From Microbacterium sp. (GTDB lineage: Bacteria > Actinomycetota > Actinomycetes > Actinomycetales > Microbacteriaceae), in NCBI RefSeq assembly GCF_031179285.1, contig NZ_JAPSHY010000004.1:1-64000 (forward strand): a stretch of DNA of 64,000 nt. Reading direction: 5' to 3'. Below the pieces are notes generated by a model. That model had not been told where the DNA came from. It was given only the letters and a program-made list of their open reading frames with translations, and did not search any database. The translations under genes were made by a program, and so were the position numbers. Each line of letters opens with the position of its first letter. The first letter of the stretch is position 1. Of the stretch, positions 38,902 to 47,449 are shown piece after piece.

Positions 38902-40562
38902 ACCGACCGCTCCTCGATGCGCGGGGCCGCGGCCAGCAGCTGCCGCGTGTACTCGTGCTGCGGGTCGAGCAGGATTTTCTCGGTGCTGCCGCGCTCCACG
39001 ATCTCGCCGTGGTACATCACTGCGACGCTGTCGGCGATGTTCCACGCCAGACCGAGGTCGTGCGTGATGACCAGCGCCGAGAGCCCCAGCCGACGGCGAA
39101 GAGACAGCAGCAGCCCCAGGATCTCGCCGCGCACGGAGGCGTCGAGCGAAGCGACGGGTTCATCGGCGATCAGCATCTGCGGTGAGACGGCCAGCGCACC
39201 GGCGATGACGACGCGCTGACGCTGTCCACCGCTGAGCTCCTGCGGGATCGCGGCGAAGTATCGCTCTGGAGGGGTCAGTTCCGCCTCGGCGAGGCTCTGG
39301 GTCACCCGCTCGCGTTCGTCGCCGGGATACCGCTGCACCCGCAAGCCCTCGGCGACCGACTCATACACGCTGTGCTTCGGGTTCAGCGCCGCCCATGGAT
39401 CCTGAAGCACCAGCTGCACGTGCGAGCGGAAGTCGGCCAGCGCGCGGCCCTTGGCCGGGATCCGGGCGCCTGCGAAGAGGATCTCCGACCCCGGGTCGGT
39501 CGGCTGCAGTCCCATGAGCGCACGGGCGAGGGTCGACTTTCCGGACCCCGACTGTCCGACGAGCGCCACGATCTCGCCGCGGTGCACCGCGAGATCCACG
39601 TCTCGCACTGCGCGCACCGTCTGGCCGCCGCTGCGATACGTGACCGAGAGATTGCGGGCCTCGAGCAGCACCTCATCGCTTCTCGGGGACTCTGGCACCT
39701 CGTCGGCGTCTCGTCCGTGCCGGGTGACCGGCGCCAGCCGTGAGGCCGGGTCACCGATGGTCGGGAAGGCGTCCGCCAGTTGCTGCGTATATGGTTCGGC
39801 CGGCGCGGTGCAGATCGTGTAGGCGTCTCCCACCTCGACGAGGTCACCGTCGCGCATGATGGCGATCCGGTCGCACGCCGTGGCGAGCACCGACAGATCA
39901 TGACTGATCATCAGCATCGAGATGCCGCGCTCCGAGACCAGGCGCGAGATCATGTCGAGGATCTGCTTCTGCACGATCACGTCGAGCGCGGTGGTCGGCT
40001 CGTCGGCGATGATGATCTCGGGGTCGCACGCCAGGGCCATCGCGATCATCACGCGCTGCTTCTGCCCGCCGGAGAGTTCGTGCGGATAGGAGTCGAATTT
40101 GTGCGCCGGCAGGTCCACCACCGCGAGCAGTTCCAGTGCTCGGGCCTTGCGCGCCTTCTCGGTGCGCCATTCGTCCGCGACATGCAGCTCGAGTGCTTCG
40201 ACGATCTGCCAACCCACGGTCCGCACCGGGTTCAACGAGTGCATCGCCCCCTGGAACACGATCGACGTCTGCGCCCAGCGGACCGCGCGCAGTCGGCCGA
40301 AAGACAGGTCTGCGACGTCCTCGTCGCCGAGCATGACCCGTCCGGTCAGTGTGGCGTTGCGGGGCAGCAGCCGCAGCACGCTCATGGCGAGCGTGGACTT
40401 GCCCGAGCCTGACTCACCCGCGATCCCGAGCGTGCCTCCGGCGGGCAGCGTGAGCGACACGTTGCGTACGGCGGTGATCTCGTCGCGCTCGGAGCGGACC
40501 GCGCGGGCCGACGCGGTGGTCCGGTAGGTGATCGAAACGTCGTCGAAGACGAGGTCGGGCAT
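38898..40562 (-). CDS. Peptide ABC transporter, fused double ATP-binding protein
   Basis: One 554-aa chain carries two ABC ATPases, corresponding to DppD and DppF fused. The first has Walker A GESGSGKST near residue 46 and LSGGQKQR; the second has GQSGSGKST near 335 and LSGGQRQR. Each has a DEP-type Walker B (IIADEPTTALD, LIADEPVASLD). It energises the import channel formed by the two upstream permeases. The ATG overlaps the permease stop by one base. Confidence 0.93.
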   Translation of the reverse strand: MPDLVFDDVSITYRTTASARAVRSERDEITAVRNVSLTLPAGGTLGIAGESGSGKSTLAMSVLRLLPRNATLTGRVMLGDEDVADLSFGRLRAVRWAQTSIVFQGAMHSLNPVRTVGWQIVEALELHVADEWRTEKARKARALELLAVVDLPAHKFDSYPHELSGGQKQRVMIAMALACDPEIIIADEPTTALDVIVQKQILDMISRLVSERGISMLMISHDLSVLATACDRIAIMRDGDLVEVGDAYTICTAPAEPYTQQLADAFPTIGDPASRLAPVTRHGRDADEVPESPRSDEVLLEARNLSVTYRSGGQTVRAVRDVDLAVHRGEIVALVGQSGSGKSTLARALMGLQPTDPGSEILFAGARIPAKGRALADFRSHVQLVLQDPWAALNPKHSVYESVAEGLRVQRYPGDERERVTQSLAEAELTPPERYFAAIPQELSGGQRQRVVIAGALAVSPQMLIADEPVASLDASVRGEILGLLLSLRRRLGLSALVITHDLGLAWNIADSVAVMYHGEIVERGSTEKILLDPQHEYTRQLLAAAPRIEERSV

Positions 40563-41476
40563 CAACGGCTCCTCAGGTTCGGGTTCGTGATGTTCTCGAT
40601 CGCTCGACCCATCAGCGTGAAGGCCAGCACGACGAGGACGATCGCGACGCCGGGCGCGAGGACGTACCACCAGTAGCCGCTCGTCGCAGCCGACACGTCC
40701 ATGGCGTTCTTGAGGATCGACCCCCATGACTGCAGCGTCGTGTCGCCGAGCCCGAGGAAGGCAAGCGTGGACTCGGCGATGATGGCCGAACCGACGGTGA
40801 GCGTCGTGTTCGCCATCACCAGTGGCAGCACGCCCGGGAGAAGGTGCTTCACGATGATGTGCCAGTGTCCGGCTCCCAGAGCGCGTGAACGCTCGATGTA
40901 GTCACGTGACTCCACCGACAGGGTCTGCGCGCGGACGACGCGGGCTGTGCCCGCCCACGACGTGAGACCGATCGCGATGATGATCGTCCATACCCCCCGG
41001 CTCAGCACGGAGGAGAGGACGATCGCGAGGATCAACGACGGCAGCACGAGGAAGAAGTCGATGACCCGCATCATGAGGGCACCCGTGAAGCCGGTGAAGT
41101 GCCCGGCCGAGATCCCGACGAGTGTGCCGATCAGCATCGACATCGCCGTCGCGGCGAGGCCCACGAGCAGGGAGACGCGGGCCCCCCACACCATACGCAC
41201 CCAGAGTTCGCGCCCCTGATGGTCGGTGCCGAGCGGATGCTCCCAGGACGGGGGAGCGAAGCGCTGAACGTCGACGAGCTTCGTCACATCCAGCATCCGC
41301 TCCGGCGCGATCACCGGTGCCCCGATCGCGATCACGGCGACGATCGCGAGGAAGATGAGGCCGATCATGCCGGCGCGGTGGCCGACGAACTGTCGGCAGA
41401 ATTCGGCGAAGGCGACGCTGCGGCGATGCCAGGCCATGGCACGCGGCGAGCGGAGGCCGGGGGACGTGGAGGTCAT
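40562..41476 (-). CDS. Peptide ABC transporter permease (DppC type)
   Basis: The 304-aa inner-membrane protein has six predicted helices; the first is at about residues 26-48. It has the periplasm-proximal HPLGTDHQGRELWVRMVWGARVSL block and the cytoplasmic EAA-type loop (YIERSRALGAGHWHIIVKHLLP) that docks on the ATPase. The N-terminal OppC_N segment is present. The ATG at 41476 overlaps the DppB-type stop by 4 nt. Confidence 0.93.
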   Translation of the reverse strand: MTSTSPGLRSPRAMAWHRRSVAFAEFCRQFVGHRAGMIGLIFLAIVAVIAIGAPVIAPERMLDVTKLVDVQRFAPPSWEHPLGTDHQGRELWVRMVWGARVSLLVGLAATAMSMLIGTLVGISAGHFTGFTGALMMRVIDFFLVLPSLILAIVLSSVLSRGVWTIIIAIGLTSWAGTARVVRAQTLSVESRDYIERSRALGAGHWHIIVKHLLPGVLPLVMANTTLTVGSAIIAESTLAFLGLGDTTLQSWGSILKNAMDVSAATSGYWWYVLAPGVAIVLVVLAFTLMGRAIENITNPNLRSR

Positions 41477-42516
41477 GCGCGCCTCACCCTCGGATCGAGC
41501 TGGCGGTAGATGAGATCGGCGATGAGATTCATCACGATGATGATCGCCGAGAAGACGACGAAGGTGCCCTGCAGGAGCGGCAGATCGGGCCCCGAGATCG
41601 CTTCGAAGGTGAGCTTGCCGAGCCCCGGCCATGAGAAGACGGTCTCGACCGTCACCGCACCGGCGATGAGGCCCCCGATGTGCATGAAGACGAGCGTGAC
41701 CGTCGGAAGGAGGGCGTTCGGCACCGCGTGGCGACGGCGGACGAGGTCTTCGCGCAGGCCCTTGGCGCGCGCGGTGGTGAGGTAGTCGCCACCCATCTCC
41801 TCGAGCAGCGAGCTGCGCATGATCATGAGGTACTGCGCGTAGACCACCGCCACCATCGTGATCACCGGCAGCACCATGTGCGAGATCACATCCAGGACGA
41901 TGCCGACGGTGTCATCCGGAGGATTCGGTGACACCATGCCGCCGGTCGGGAACCAGTGCAGCGTTCCGCCGAACACCATGAGCAGGATCAGCGCGAGCCA
42001 GAAGGTCGGCACCGACCAGAAGACCAGCGACGTGCCGGAGACGATCCGGTCGAACGTCGAGCCGTGCTTCCACGCCGCCTTCTGGCCGAGCCACAGTCCG
42101 AGAGCGATCGCGAGGACCGCGGCGGTGCCGGTGAGCAGGATCGTGTTCCAGAAGTACTGGCCGATGAGGTCGGACACCGAGGTGCGGTAGACGTAGCTCG
42201 TGCCGAAGTTCAAGGTGAAGACGTTGCCGAGGTAGTCGGAGAACTGTTGCCACAGGGGGCGGTCGAGTCCGAGCTGTTCGCGCAGCTGCTGCGCCTGCTC
42301 CGCACTCATGCCTCGCTCTCGGGCGATGGAGGCCACCGGATCGCCGGGCAGGATCTTGAAGGCGAAGAACCCCAGCAGGATGACCATCGCCATGCTGATG
42401 GCGGCGCCGCCGAGTTTCACCCCCAGGTAGCGCAGGGCGCTGATGTCCCTGGGCTGCTCCTCGGCCGCCGCGCTCGTGGCGATGGCGGAGGTGGACGGGG
42501 GGACCGCGTTGGTCAT
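41473..42516 (-). CDS. Peptide ABC transporter permease (DppB type)
   Basis: The 347-aa permease has six predicted helices, the family motif ILPGDPV after helix 1 (about residues 53-59), and the EAA loop DYLTTARAKGLREDLVRRRHAVPNALLP. The N-terminus (about 30 residues) is longer and polar. It is the first permease of the operon, separated from the binding-protein gene by a 76-nt gap with a strong hairpin. Confidence 0.93.
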   Translation of the reverse strand: MTNAVPPSTSAIATSAAAEEQPRDISALRYLGVKLGGAAISMAMVILLGFFAFKILPGDPVASIARERGMSAEQAQQLREQLGLDRPLWQQFSDYLGNVFTLNFGTSYVYRTSVSDLIGQYFWNTILLTGTAAVLAIALGLWLGQKAAWKHGSTFDRIVSGTSLVFWSVPTFWLALILLMVFGGTLHWFPTGGMVSPNPPDDTVGIVLDVISHMVLPVITMVAVVYAQYLMIMRSSLLEEMGGDYLTTARAKGLREDLVRRRHAVPNALLPTVTLVFMHIGGLIAGAVTVETVFSWPGLGKLTFEAISGPDLPLLQGTFVVFSAIIIVMNLIADLIYRQLDPRVRRA

Positions 42517-42537
42517 GGGGTCTCCTTCGACGGCGGA

Positions 42538-42586
42538 GCGAAGACGCCGTGACCGGCCGCCGAGCGCCCGGTCACGGCGTCTTCGC
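42538..42586 (-). terminator. 19-bp intercistronic hairpin between binding-protein and permease genes
   Basis: Perfect 19-nt arms at 42538-42556 and 42568-42586 enclose an 11-nt loop. In the minus-strand operon it follows the binding-protein stop by 6 nt. Such hairpins usually stabilise the upstream message or partly terminate, so that more binding protein than permease is made. Confidence 0.8.
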
Positions 42587-42592
42587 GGGGAA

Positions 42593-44434
42593 TCACTCGA
42601 CGTCGGCCATGTTGCGACGGCGGACGAGGAAGAAGACCAGACCGCCGACGAGGATGACGCCGACGATGACGCCGCCGATGATGAGACCCGTGTTCGTGCC
42701 GGTGCCGCCTTCGGTCGCTCCCTCGACGGGCTCGACCGTGAGGTAGCCCCAATAGCCGGCCTGGTTCGCGATGATGCCGGTGTCCTTCGGCTGCAGAGTG
42801 AATCCCGTGAAGCGGTCCGAGCGGTACGCCTCGAGCGAGTTGGCGTACCAGGTGGCCACCTGAGCCGTGTCGGTGTAGTTGAGCGCGAGCATCTCCTGCA
42901 CGATCTCCTGCCGCTTCTCCTCGTCGAGCTCTGACCGCTGCTCGGCGTAGAGTTCGTCGAACTCGGGGTTGCAGTATCCGTCCTGCGTGGTGCCGCCGGA
43001 GCCGTCCGTGGAGGTCGGCAGGTTGAAGCACGTGTTGATGCCGAGCTGATAGTCAGGGTCGGGGTTCACGGACCAGCCGCTGAAGTACAGGTCGTAGTCG
43101 CCGCTGACGGCCTTGGCGCTGATCGTGTCGGAGTCGGTCGATTCGACGGTGATCTGGATGCCGATGTCCTTCATCCACGGGACGAAGAAGTCCGAGATGG
43201 ACTGCTCGTTCGAGTCTTCGGCATCGATGAGCAGCCGGAGCGCGAGCTTCTGACCGTCCTTCTCGCGGATGCCGTCGGCGCCGGGGGTCCAGCCTGCGTC
43301 GTCGAGCTTCGCCTTCGCGGCGTCGGGATCGAACGGCATGATCGCCGGGTGGTCCTCGGGGAGGTGCCATTTCGGGAACGAAGCGGGGATGAAGCTCGTC
43401 GCCAGCGTGCCCTCTCCGGCGAGCACCTTGTCGAGGAGGGTCTCGATGTCGGTGCCGAGCCGGATCGCCTGGCGGACGTTGACATCCTTCAGCGCTTCGC
43501 TGCCCGTGCCGTACGGCTCGTTCTCGCGCGTCTGCTGACCGAGGTTGATGCTGAGGGAGTGGAAGCGCCGCCCCTCGCCCGAGTGCGTCGTGACGCCTTC
43601 GACGTTCTGCAGTGCGTCGAACTGCGTCGGCGTGAGGCCCGTGACGAGGTCGACGTCACCAGCCTTGAGTGCCTGCACCTGGGCGTCCGAGTTCGTGTAG
43701 TAGACGTACTGGATGCCGTCGATCTTGGGTGCGCCGCGCCAGAACTCCTCATTCGCCTCGAGTTCGATCGACTGGTTGGCGGCATAGCTCTTCAGAAGGA
43801 ACGGGCCGGAGCCGACGACGTCGGTGTCGTTCGCAAAGGTGGTCGGGTCCTCGACCTCCTCCCAGATGTGCTTCGGCACGATGGGGATCTCGGAACCCGG
43901 GTTCGGAGCCTGCGGGGTCTTCAGTTTGATGACGACCGTCTTGTCATCCGGCGCCTCGACGGTGTCGAAGTTCGAGACCAGGTTGCCGTTGGCGGTTCCC
44001 AGCGCCGGAACGGTCATCATCTGGTCGTAGGTGAACTTCACGTCGGCCGAGGTGATCGGCTCGCCGTCCGACCAGACGAGGTCGTCCTGCAGGGTGAACG
44101 TCCAGGTGCGTCCTCCGTCGCTGGCTTCCCAGCTGTCGGCAAGGCCCTTGGTGGGGGAGCCGTCCTCGGCGTCGTTCTGGACGAGCGACTCGTAGACATA
44201 GCGGATGATGTTGGTCGGTGTGAGATAGATCGAGATGAACGGGTTGAACGTGTCGACGAACCCCGAGGTCGCGATGCGAAGCGTCGTGGTGTCGGCGTCC
44301 TCGGCGGGAGCGGTGGACGCGGCTCCGACGGCCTGGGCCTGTGCGGCACCGGCCGGGCCGCCGATGAGCAGCGCGGAGGCGAGTGCGGCCGCGGTCAGGC
44401 AGCGCGCGGTTCGAGAGCGGGGGGCAGAGCGCAT
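42593..44434 (-). CDS. Peptide-binding protein with C-terminal membrane anchor
   Basis: The 613-aa SBP_bac_5 family protein captures peptides outside the cell for the downstream importer. A signal peptide spans about residues 1-34, ending in an Ala-rich AQAQA region, with no lipobox Cys. Instead, after a Gly/Thr linker, residues about 583-606 form a membrane helix followed by VRRRNMADVE. It is therefore tethered at its C-terminus rather than as a lipoprotein. The ATG is preceded by AGGGA. It is the first gene of the seven-gene minus-strand operon ending at 36300. Confidence 0.9.
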   Translation of the reverse strand: MRSAPRSRTARCLTAAALASALLIGGPAGAAQAQAVGAASTAPAEDADTTTLRIATSGFVDTFNPFISIYLTPTNIIRYVYESLVQNDAEDGSPTKGLADSWEASDGGRTWTFTLQDDLVWSDGEPITSADVKFTYDQMMTVPALGTANGNLVSNFDTVEAPDDKTVVIKLKTPQAPNPGSEIPIVPKHIWEEVEDPTTFANDTDVVGSGPFLLKSYAANQSIELEANEEFWRGAPKIDGIQYVYYTNSDAQVQALKAGDVDLVTGLTPTQFDALQNVEGVTTHSGEGRRFHSLSINLGQQTRENEPYGTGSEALKDVNVRQAIRLGTDIETLLDKVLAGEGTLATSFIPASFPKWHLPEDHPAIMPFDPDAAKAKLDDAGWTPGADGIREKDGQKLALRLLIDAEDSNEQSISDFFVPWMKDIGIQITVESTDSDTISAKAVSGDYDLYFSGWSVNPDPDYQLGINTCFNLPTSTDGSGGTTQDGYCNPEFDELYAEQRSELDEEKRQEIVQEMLALNYTDTAQVATWYANSLEAYRSDRFTGFTLQPKDTGIIANQAGYWGYLTVEPVEGATEGGTGTNTGLIIGGVIVGVILVGGLVFFLVRRRNMADVE

Positions 44435-44745
44435 GAATCGAGTCCCTTCGAGCGCCGCCCGATTTCCACGGTGAAGTCGGGTCGGTGGGGTCTATGCAAG
44501 CGGAAGTCGGCCTCCAGGTCAAGACATCTGATGCGTATCGGCTCGAGAAATCTCCGTGGGTGCCGCCCACACCGTGTCGTTCCGCGGATGCTGAACAGAG
44601 ATGGCAGATTGCGGACGCGGCGCGATTGCGGGGGAAACGGGCGTGACTCGCTACCGACGAGTGATCAGATCGGATGCGATCCGACACGAATGGCCGCGTC
44701 AAGCGGGCGAGGATGCGTAACGTATCCTCGCGAAACTGTCGATGC
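44435..44745. other. 311-nt intergenic region with a 25-nt palindrome
   Basis: No coding frame is convincing here. It must hold the promoter of the minus-strand importer operon; TTGACC at 44522-44517 is a possible -35. A near-perfect palindrome at 44707-44731 (8-bp outer arms GCGAGGAT/ATCCTCGC and an inner CGT/ACG) lies 15 nt beyond the M20 stop and may be its terminator or an operator. A smaller dyad, TCGGAT-GCG-ATCCGA, occurs near 44670. Confidence 0.55.
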
Positions 44746-45894
44746 TCAGCTTTCGCCGAGTCTCAGCAGTGCGCTCAGGAGCTCGACACGCTTCATCAGC
44801 GATGACAGCAGAAAGTGCTCGTCCGTGGAGTGCGCGCCTGCCCCCTGCGGCCCGAAACCGTCGACGGTCGGGATGCCGAGGCTGCCGAGCAGGTTGGTGT
44901 CACCCGCGCCGGCGGCCGGGCGTCCCTCGATGTGCTGGCCGAGGTCGGACGCTGCGGCAGAGATGCTCCGCAGCAGCGCCTCGTCGCCGGCGGATGCCAG
45001 CCATGCGGGTCGTGAGCTGAGCACCTCTGCGTGGACGACGGCGCCGTCTCGCAGGGGAGTGAGACCCGCGAGGTCGGCGAGTACGATCCGCTCCGTCTGC
45101 GGATCCGTGAACCGCAGCCCGAGTTCAGCCTCAGCGCGCGCCGCCACGACGTTGGTTCTCGAGCCGCCGCTGACCGTGCCGGTGTTGCACAGGACGGGGC
45201 CGGGCAGGGCGTCGCTGGCCGTGATGGCTCGGACGCGGATCAGCTGATCGACGAGTTCGTCCACCGCTGAGATGCCGTTCTCCGGGTCGAGCGCTGCGTG
45301 CGCCGCGCGACCGGTCACGCTCAGGCGCACCCGCGTGCTGCCGCGACGGCCGACCTTGAACGCACCGTCCGGATGCGGCGATTCGAAGCCGAGGACCGCC
45401 GCGGCGCCCAGGGCGCTCTCGCGCAAGAGGGGTGTCGATTCCGGCGAGCCGACCTCTTCATCGCAGACGAGAACGACCCGCACTGCGCGTCGTTCCGCCA
45501 CCGGCAGGGGTCGTATTCGCGTCAGCGCGAGCAGCATGACGACGATCCCGGCCTTCATGTCGAACGCCCCCGGCCCCCTCACGACGTCGCCGGAGACGGA
45601 CCAGGGCACGGCGCCCGTGAGCGAACCCGTCGGCCAGACGGTATCGGTGTGGCCGACGAGCAGCCAGGGATCGCCGGCGCCGGCGATGTCGGCCACGAGG
45701 TGGATGCCGGCATCGGTCCGCGTACGCTCCACGGACGCCCCGGCGGCGGCGAAGTGCTCTGCGAGAAGATCGCTGATCCGGACGCTCGCCGCCGCGTCGT
45801 AGCTGGGTGTTTCGATGTGCACGAGCTCTCGAACCAATGCGAGCGCGTCGCTCGAGGAGGGAGCAGATCCGGGTGCGGAGCGACGGTGGTTCAC
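44746..45894 (-). CDS. M20-family amidohydrolase (candidate N-succinyl-L-amino-acid desuccinylase)
   Basis: The 382-aa zinc enzyme has the M20 ligand set: LLVGHTDTVW (His), GAFDMKAG (bridging Asp) and CDEEVGSPES (catalytic Glu pair), plus the inserted dimerisation domain starting near RVRLSVTGRAAHA. It most resembles the carboxypeptidase G2-like group. It is divergent from the GNAT-SIS-NSAR genes, 92 bp away. Known NSAR pathways use an M20 hydrolase to release the L-amino acid, so this is the likely role (inference). GTG at 45894 is chosen by homology; the Shine-Dalgarno is poor, and ATGs at 45945 or 45954 are alternatives. Confidence 0.85.
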   Translation of the reverse strand: MNHRRSAPGSAPSSSDALALVRELVHIETPSYDAAASVRISDLLAEHFAAAGASVERTRTDAGIHLVADIAGAGDPWLLVGHTDTVWPTGSLTGAVPWSVSGDVVRGPGAFDMKAGIVVMLLALTRIRPLPVAERRAVRVVLVCDEEVGSPESTPLLRESALGAAAVLGFESPHPDGAFKVGRRGSTRVRLSVTGRAAHAALDPENGISAVDELVDQLIRVRAITASDALPGPVLCNTGTVSGGSRTNVVAARAEAELGLRFTDPQTERIVLADLAGLTPLRDGAVVHAEVLSSRPAWLASAGDEALLRSISAAASDLGQHIEGRPAAGAGDTNLLGSLGIPTVDGFGPQGAGAHSTDEHFLLSSLMKRVELLSALLRLGES

Positions 45895-45895
45895 A

Positions 45896-45987
45896 GTTAC
45901 GAACCGTATCCAGCTCTTGATTGCCCCGCAAGACGCCGATAACATCACTCGCAACGTGACGATCCACCAATTTTAGGAAACGTATCG
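45896..45987. promoter_or_regulatory. Divergent promoter region with inverted GGA(T/A)ACG motifs
   Basis: A minus-strand copy GGATACGGTTCGTAAC (45911-45896) and a plus-strand copy GGAAACGTATCG (45976-45987) face each other next to the two start codons. A third similar sequence, GGATACGTTACGC, is inside the palindrome at 44727-44715. This may be the binding site of an unlinked regulator. Confidence 0.4.
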
Positions 45988-46763
45988 TGCCCCACTCCCT
46001 GGTGGAATCCGCCGCCGGCGTCGGATTCAGCTGCCGGCAGCTGACCGCGTACTCCGAATTCCGCGACGCTGCCGCGCTCTACACGAGGGTGTTCGAGTAC
46101 ACCGACCGCGACTATTCGCTCAACCCGAATCTGCTGAGTGCCCTCGCCCGCAACGGCGGCTCCGCCGTCGGTGCGTTCGCGCCGGACGGTGCACTCATCG
46201 GCTTCGCCTACGGATTCGCAGGCCGCGACGCCCGCGGCGAGGACTTCCACTATTCGCAGGCGGCCGCGGTGGATCCCGCTCATCAGGGCCGTGGTGTCGG
46301 GCATGCCCTCAAGTTCGCACAGCGCGACATCGCACGCCGCTGGGGGCAGCGATCCATGAGATGGACGTTCGATCCCCTGATCGCACGCAACGCGCACTTC
46401 AACCTCAGCTCCCTGGGAGCGGTCGGGATCGCCTTCGAACCGGACTACTACGGCCGGCCCGACACCGACCGGCTCGTGGTCTCCTGGGATCTGAGCGAGA
46501 CGGCCGACCCTTACCGCGCCGTCCGGGAAGCCCGGCCGCCGGTGCTGACCCGCACCGACTGGGGAACGTCGACCGCGACGGACGCCGCGCGCTGGATCGC
46601 TCTGCCTGCCGCGGTTGCGTCGGAGGAGAGGTCCTCGGTGCGCGCGGCCGTCGGACAGGCCCTCGCCGCGTCTCTCCACGACGGCCTGGTGTTCGTGGCC
46701 GCGATGCGCGTCGATGAGGAGACTGCCGCGTACCTCGCTGTTCCCCGGGAGAGGAAGCCATGA
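45987..46763 (+). CDS. COG3375-like GNAT (candidate D-amino-acid N-succinyltransferase)
   Basis: The 258-aa protein has an acyl-CoA-binding motif AAVDPAHQGRGVGHALK near residue 92 (QGRGVG) and the group-specific block MRWTFDPLIARNAHFNLSSL near 125, typical of the GNAT group found beside NSAR genes. In characterised Geobacillus loci such an enzyme succinylates D-amino acids using succinyl-CoA. The acyl donor and acceptor here are inferred from context only. The GTG at 45987 lacks a clear Shine-Dalgarno. Its stop overlaps the SIS gene (ATGA). Confidence 0.82.
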   Translation: MPHSLVESAAGVGFSCRQLTAYSEFRDAAALYTRVFEYTDRDYSLNPNLLSALARNGGSAVGAFAPDGALIGFAYGFAGRDARGEDFHYSQAAAVDPAHQGRGVGHALKFAQRDIARRWGQRSMRWTFDPLIARNAHFNLSSLGAVGIAFEPDYYGRPDTDRLVVSWDLSETADPYRAVREARPPVLTRTDWGTSTATDAARWIALPAAVASEERSSVRAAVGQALAASLHDGLVFVAAMRVDEETAAYLAVPRERKP

Positions 46764-47449
46764 CCGACGAGACCCATCTGGATCGCGACCTGGTGTCGCC
46801 GGGAGACCGGTACGGCGAACGCATCCGCACCAACCTCTCCGCGGAGAGCATCCAGGCACGGATCATCGATGCCGAGCAGCGCTCGCTCGCCAGGACCTTC
46901 GAGGAGCTCAGCGGATCAGGCCAGGTGCCGCGGGCAGCGGCGTCCATCCTCGGGGCCAGGCGCCGGTACATCGCCGGCGAGGGCAAGGCGTCGGCATACG
47001 CTCAGCTTCTCAACGCCGATCTGTCGGCCACGCTCTCCAACGTCTTCCTCGTGGACGGCCATGCCCTGCAGCCGCTGACCGTGCTGACGGATGTGCGGGC
47101 ATCCGACGTGCTCATCGTGTTCTCGCTGCGTCGCTACCGCGAGGAGACGGTTCGCCTCGGACGCCTGTTCCGCGAGGCGGGGGGTGAGCTCGTCGTCATC
47201 ACCGACAGCGAGGATGCACCGCTCGCCCCGATCGCGACGACTCTGATCCGCGTCCACACCGGATCCGCAAGCTACGCGGACTCTCCGACGCCGGTGGCAG
47301 CTGTCTGCCACCTGCTGAGTACGCTGACGACCGCGAGCGCGAAGGGCGCCCGGCGCAGGCTCGCTGAACGCGACCGCCTGGTCGCTCGCCTGGGCCTGTA
47401 CGCACCCGACGGGGCGAAGCGGCAGCGGAGCACCGGCGAGGACGCATGA
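46760..47449 (+). CDS. SIS-domain protein resembling RpiR/MurR without the DNA-binding domain
   Basis: The 229-aa protein keeps the sugar-isomerase (SIS) domain: SDVLIVFSLRRYREETVRLGRLFREAGGELVVITDS at about residues 113-150, the phosphosugar-binding region of RpiR/MurR regulators. The usual N-terminal helix-turn-helix of about 75 residues is missing; only a polar 60-residue lead remains. It is wedged by ATGA overlaps between the GNAT and the NSAR-like gene, so it belongs to the pathway, but whether it is a sensor, an enzyme or a relic regulator is unknown. Confidence 0.78.
   Translation: MTDETHLDRDLVSPGDRYGERIRTNLSAESIQARIIDAEQRSLARTFEELSGSGQVPRAAASILGARRRYIAGEGKASAYAQLLNADLSATLSNVFLVDGHALQPLTVLTDVRASDVLIVFSLRRYREETVRLGRLFREAGGELVVITDSEDAPLAPIATTLIRVHTGSASYADSPTPVAAVCHLLSTLTTASAKGARRRLAERDRLVARLGLYAPDGAKRQRSTGEDA

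Noticed and set aside
44435..44745. Hidden small gene in the 311-nt gap
   Set aside because: No frame combines a start, a ribosome site and non-shadow composition. The region reads as promoter plus palindromes.
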